From: UBA6345 sp045577635
GTDB lineage: Bacteria > Bacillota > Clostridia > Christensenellales > UBA1242
Assembly (NCBI GenBank): GCA_045577635.1
Contig: JAZNIS010000016.1
Location: forward strand, 1-34,917
Direction of reading: 5' to 3'
DNA length: 34,917 nucleotides
The translations under genes were made by a program, and so were the position numbers. Under the pieces are notes generated by a model. That model made no database searches, had not been told where the DNA came from, and worked only from the letters and a program-made list of their open reading frames with translations. Below are positions 32,240 through 34,917 of this stretch, piece by piece (position 1 is the stretch's first letter; each line of letters begins with the position of its first letter).

Positions 32240-33910
32240 TTATTTACCTTCGTTTTCATCGTACCAAGCAATAGCAGCTTTAACATTTTCAATATCAGCA
32301 GTTAAACGATCGTAGGTTTTTGTTAATAGTTTGTTTGCTTTTTCAAGTACAGGATAACGGTCTTTGTTTTGTTTTAACACTTGATCACAATGGAATACAC
32401 TTTCTTTAAGTTCGTTAAGTTGTTTAACATCTTCATCAAGTTTTTCTTTTCTTTTTGGATCAATGTTAGCAGAACTTTTTACACCATAAATTGCAACTTT
32501 TTGTTTTGCAACAATAGCTTCTTTTCTGCGAAGTTTTTCTTGATCTCTTTCATAAGATTTTTTAATTCTTTGAAGAGGAACAAATTCTCTTTTGTTTGCT
32601 TTTAAATCTTTTTCAACTTCTTTAAGTTCATCATTTAAGCTTTCAAGCTTTTTAATATAGTATTCTTTTGTGTAATAAGGTTTTTTACCAGCAGATTCTT
32701 GAATTTGTTTAAGTTCTTCAACTTCTCTTGCTAATTGTTCTCTTTCTTGAGCAACTCTACCTAATTCGTCAGCATTTTGTTTAGCAGCTTCTTTATACTT
32801 TTTAAGAGCAGCATTTTCAAGAGACATTCTATCAAGTTCATATTCTCTTTCTTTTGCAGCTTTTTTGTATTTTTGAAGTTCTGCATTTTCTTGTTCAACT
32901 CTTTGAAGTTCGGTTTCTCTTTGTTGAAGTTCAGATTCTCTTTGTAAAGCAACCTTTTTGTATTGCAATAATTCTTGTTTTTCTCTATCTAATTGTTCGT
33001 GTGTTTGTTTTAGTTCGTCAAGTTCTCTTAACTTTTCTTTCATAGCACGATTATATTCTTGTTTTGTTTGTTTAATTTCGTTTTGATTATTAGTATCTTT
33101 AACTTCTTGTAAATCTTTAAAAGCAGAACGACGAAGTGAAAAAATATCTTCTCTTAATTTTCTTAATTGTTTAACATTTGGATCTTCTTTTTGAGCTGGT
33201 CCTTGAACATAAACAACTTCTGGTTTAGCAAGTTTCTTTTGTTCTTCTTCGGCTTTTCTTCTAGCTTCTTCACCTGCTCTAATTCTTTCTTGTTCAGCAA
33301 GTTTTAATCTTTCTTCTTCTAATTTTTTAGCTTCTTCTTCAGCTTTTCTTCTAGCTTCTTCAGCTTCTCTTCTGCTTTTTTCAATTTCAGCTTGTTGTTT
33401 TTTAATTGTATCTTCCATAGCCATTTGTTCTAATGCAATACGGCTAGTTTCTTTAATAGCATCAGCAAGTTCATCAGCATCATTATCTTCTTCAACATCA
33501 GCAAAAACAGGTGCTGGTTGTTGAACAGGTGCCGGTTTTCTAACTGGTTCTTTAATCATACCACGGCTTTGTAACATTTTTTGTTCTTCAGCAGCTTTTT
33601 TAAAGTCAACAGCAGAAACAACTTCTTCTTTTTCTACTTCTTGTTGGATTTCTTCTTGTTTTTGCATTTCTTGATAGTAAGGAACTACTGTTGGTTGTTG
33701 AACCATTGGTTCTTCCCTTCTTTCAGGAGTTTGAGAATAATTAGGATTATAAGTTTGAGTGTTACTTCTGCTTTTATGAAAAAACACCCCTTCATGTCCA
33801 TCAAAGGTTGCTAAAATTAGGTCCCCTATTAAAACTACAACAAAAGCACCTAAACAAACAATTGCTAAAATTCCTAGCACATCAAGTATAACATTTAATA
33901 CTTCTACCAT
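32240..33910 (-). CDS. Membrane-anchored long coiled-coil protein
   Basis: I do not recognise this 556-residue family. One hydrophobic segment at about 7-35 anchors it. A Gln/Pro-rich linker (about 50-140) leads to a long, highly charged coiled coil (about 145-556). Residues 180-228 are TolA-like (SRREAEEARRKAEEEAKKLE and a second copy EEARRKAEEEQKKL). Residues 314-392 hold three repeats of the pattern L-x-K-Y-K-x-A-A-K-x-x-x-x-E-L, the last two 24 residues long and the first extended by one heptad. With no signal-peptidase site, the bulk is more likely cytoplasmic, perhaps linking the membrane to a cytoskeletal or division element; this is inference. GGAGG precedes ATG 33910. No promoter is visible between it and tmRNA, so read-through from ssrA is possible. 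Confidence 0.7.
   Translation of the reverse strand: MVEVLNVILDVLGILAIVCLGAFVVVLIGDLILATFDGHEGVFFHKSRSNTQTYNPNYSQTPERREEPMVQQPTVVPYYQEMQKQEEIQQEVEKEEVVSAVDFKKAAEEQKMLQSRGMIKEPVRKPAPVQQPAPVFADVEEDNDADELADAIKETSRIALEQMAMEDTIKKQQAEIEKSRREAEEARRKAEEEAKKLEEERLKLAEQERIRAGEEARRKAEEEQKKLAKPEVVYVQGPAQKEDPNVKQLRKLREDIFSLRRSAFKDLQEVKDTNNQNEIKQTKQEYNRAMKEKLRELDELKQTHEQLDREKQELLQYKKVALQRESELQQRETELQRVEQENAELQKYKKAAKEREYELDRMSLENAALKKYKEAAKQNADELGRVAQEREQLAREVEELKQIQESAGKKPYYTKEYYIKKLESLNDELKEVEKDLKANKREFVPLQRIKKSYERDQEKLRRKEAIVAKQKVAIYGVKSSANIDPKRKEKLDEDVKQLNELKESVFHCDQVLKQNKDRYPVLEKANKLLTKTYDRLTADIENVKAAIAWYDENEGK
32735..32971 (-). repeat. Three in-frame coiled-coil repeats
   Basis: This segment encodes residues 314-392 of the coiled-coil protein: three units with the pattern YK-x-A-A-K-x-(R/N)-x-x-E-L. 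Units 2 and 3 are 24 residues each; unit 1 is 31, one heptad longer. Confidence 0.65.
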
Positions 33911-33959
33911 TTTATTTCCTCCAAGAATTAATGTAATTAACCACCCTTATAATAATTAT

Positions 33960-34314
33960 TGGTGGAAGCGGCGGGAATTGAACCCGCGTCCGAAAAAGAA
34001 ATTTTAAATCTTTCTACATACTTAGTTAATTTGGGCGATTTCATTAAGTTTAAAAAAATTAACAAATATAAACTTAACTAGTTTAGAAAATTCAAATTAA
34101 AGACCTAAACAATTCTTTAATTCGTTCCCCACTAACTTGTCGCTCTAAATAGGCCCGTGGGCAAACCTACCAGAACGGCCGTTGGCTAAACTTAAGCAGC
34201 GGCTAATACAGTTCTTTGTTCTGCATTTAAATTTTAAGTTTTCGTTTTATCGTAGACGAACCTACGGTATGCTTAACCTAACCTTTACAATCCCGTCGAA
34301 ACCTTTTCGCCCCC
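33960..34314 (-). ncRNA. ssrA: tmRNA (SsrA)
   Basis: tmRNA frees stalled ribosomes and tags the nascent peptide for proteolysis. The 5' end GGGGGCGAAAAGG (34302-34314), followed by TTTCGACGGGATT, is diagnostic. It pairs with the 3' end CGCTTCC before ACCA. The T-arm GCGGG-TTCAATT-CCCGC is present and CCA is encoded (33960-33962). The tag frame ends AEQRTVLAAA-stop at 34192-34224. The exact resume codon is uncertain, because an in-frame stop lies four codons before GCA and the tag must begin after it. smpB lies 22 bp upstream on the same strand. Confidence 0.96.
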
Positions 34315-34336
34315 ATATTTAAAAAGGGTGATTGGT

Positions 34337-34789
34337 TTAATTTTTATAATTTTTTAAAGTTCTTTCTAAATCTCTTTTAATATCTTTTTCTTTTAATGCT
34401 TCTTTCTTATCAAAATTTTGTTTACCTTTACACAAACCAACTTCAACTTTAACTAAACTATCTTTAAAATAAAGTTGAGTAGGAATTAATGTATAACCTT
34501 TAACTTGCACTTTTGCCAACAATTTTTCAATTTCTGATTTATGCATTAATAATTTATGATCACGACGATCGTCTGGTGTGAAAACCGAAGATTTTTCGTA
34601 GGGCTTAACATACATGTTTTTTAAAATAATTTCTCTATTTTTATCAATAAAAATAAAAGAATCTTTTAAATTACAATTTCCTGCCCTAATACTTTTTACT
34701 TCGCTACCTTCTAAACAAATACCAGCTTCATATTTTGCTTCAACAAAATAGTCATGATATGCCTTACGATTAGTTGAAATAATTTTCAT
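34337..34789 (-). CDS. smpB: SsrA-binding protein SmpB
   Basis: This 150-residue small basic protein binds the tRNA-like part of tmRNA and brings it to stalled ribosomes. Family motifs are NRKAYHDYFVEAKYEAGI, CLEGSEVKSIRAGNCNLKDSF, MYVKPYEKSS, KLLMHKSEI and the C-terminal basic helix (KGKQNFDKKEALKEKDIKRD). That helix probes the empty mRNA channel. AAGGAG lies before ATG 34789. The gene directly precedes ssrA on the same strand, so the two may share a transcript processed to give tmRNA. Length is normal. Confidence 0.97.
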   Translation of the reverse strand: MKIISTNRKAYHDYFVEAKYEAGICLEGSEVKSIRAGNCNLKDSFIFIDKNREIILKNMYVKPYEKSSVFTPDDRRDHKLLMHKSEIEKLLAKVQVKGYTLIPTQLYFKDSLVKVEVGLCKGKQNFDKKEALKEKDIKRDLERTLKNYKN

Positions 34790-34876
34790 TTTATCTCCTT
34801 AAAAGTTTGTGAAAATAATATAATTTTTATTTTTTGACCGCAAAAAATCTCACAATTAAGGAAATTTCACATCTTA

Positions 34877-34885
34877 ATTATATCA
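34877..34885 (-). promoter_or_regulatory. smpB-ssrA promoter (extended -10)
   Basis: A perfect TATAAT (34877-34882) on the minus strand is preceded by TGA, forming an extended -10 element. The -35 is weak (TTGTAT, 16 bp upstream). The leader of about 80 nt contains an AATTAAG/CTTAATT inverted repeat of unknown meaning. Confidence 0.55.
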
Positions 34886-34917
34886 CAAACTTAAAATAAT
34901 ACAATACCCCTTTTACA

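Noticed and set aside
33911..33959. Promoter for the coiled-coil gene in the gap after tmRNA
   Set aside because: AT-rich hexamers are present, but no -35/-10 pair with suitable spacing could be defended.

Overview
The window is about 30% GC and carries essentially every gene on the minus strand. It is a chromosomal segment from a low-GC, Gram-positive-type, anaerobic bacterium. The evidence is a SpoVD/FtsW/MraZ division cluster, a lon-engB pair as in Bacillus, strong AGGAGG ribosome sites, sigma-A type promoters, lipoproteins with a collagen-like GKSAYELAV module, and an oxygen-sensitive class III ribonucleotide reductase. An uncultured, gut-type clostridial lineage is the best guess, but the genus cannot be fixed from the sequence. 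I see no insertion sequence, prophage, CRISPR array or rRNA.

Layout, in + coordinates (transcription runs right to left). 1-3660: two tandem paralogous surface lipoproteins with glycerophosphodiesterase (GDPD) domains. The upstream copy has an intact active site and the downstream copy has lost most of it. They are read from one promoter (3617-3645) whose 17-bp spacer contains a run of eight G. 3664-12714: a shortened dcw (division and cell wall) cluster, mraZ-rsmH-ftsL-like-spoVD-murE-mraY-murD-ftsW. It has three MraZ boxes over the mraZ promoter and no murF, murG, murC or ftsZ. 12862-20521: a poorly characterised block with a zincin-like metalloprotease, an FRG-domain protein, tRNA-Thr(CGT), a metallophosphoesterase, two remotely paralogous helical proteins and a Cys-containing protein. 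20491-23538: lon and engB. 23563-24372: an XRE regulator fused to an FtsK-gamma-like DNA-binding domain. 24475-27040: transketolase with a degenerate shikimate-kinase-like protein. 27079-30062: nrdD and nrdG behind a tandem NrdR operator. 30104-34917: a membrane-tethered ComEC-type metallo-beta-lactamase-fold protein, a patatin-like lipase, a membrane-anchored coiled-coil protein, tmRNA and smpB.

Most transcription units end in clear Rho-independent terminators, several of which overlap the last codons of the gene. No gene-free stretch exceeds about 300 bases. The longest gaps (12642-12907 and 29943-30168) hold regulatory sites described below.

The most notable points are: (i) a candidate phase-variable promoter driving an enzyme/pseudoenzyme lipoprotein pair; (ii) well-formed MraZ and NrdR operators readable directly from sequence; (iii) a MurE lacking the diaminopimelate-recognition arginine; (iv) an XRE/FtsK-gamma fusion; and (v) a set of lineage-specific genes of unknown role between 12.9 and 20.4 kb.
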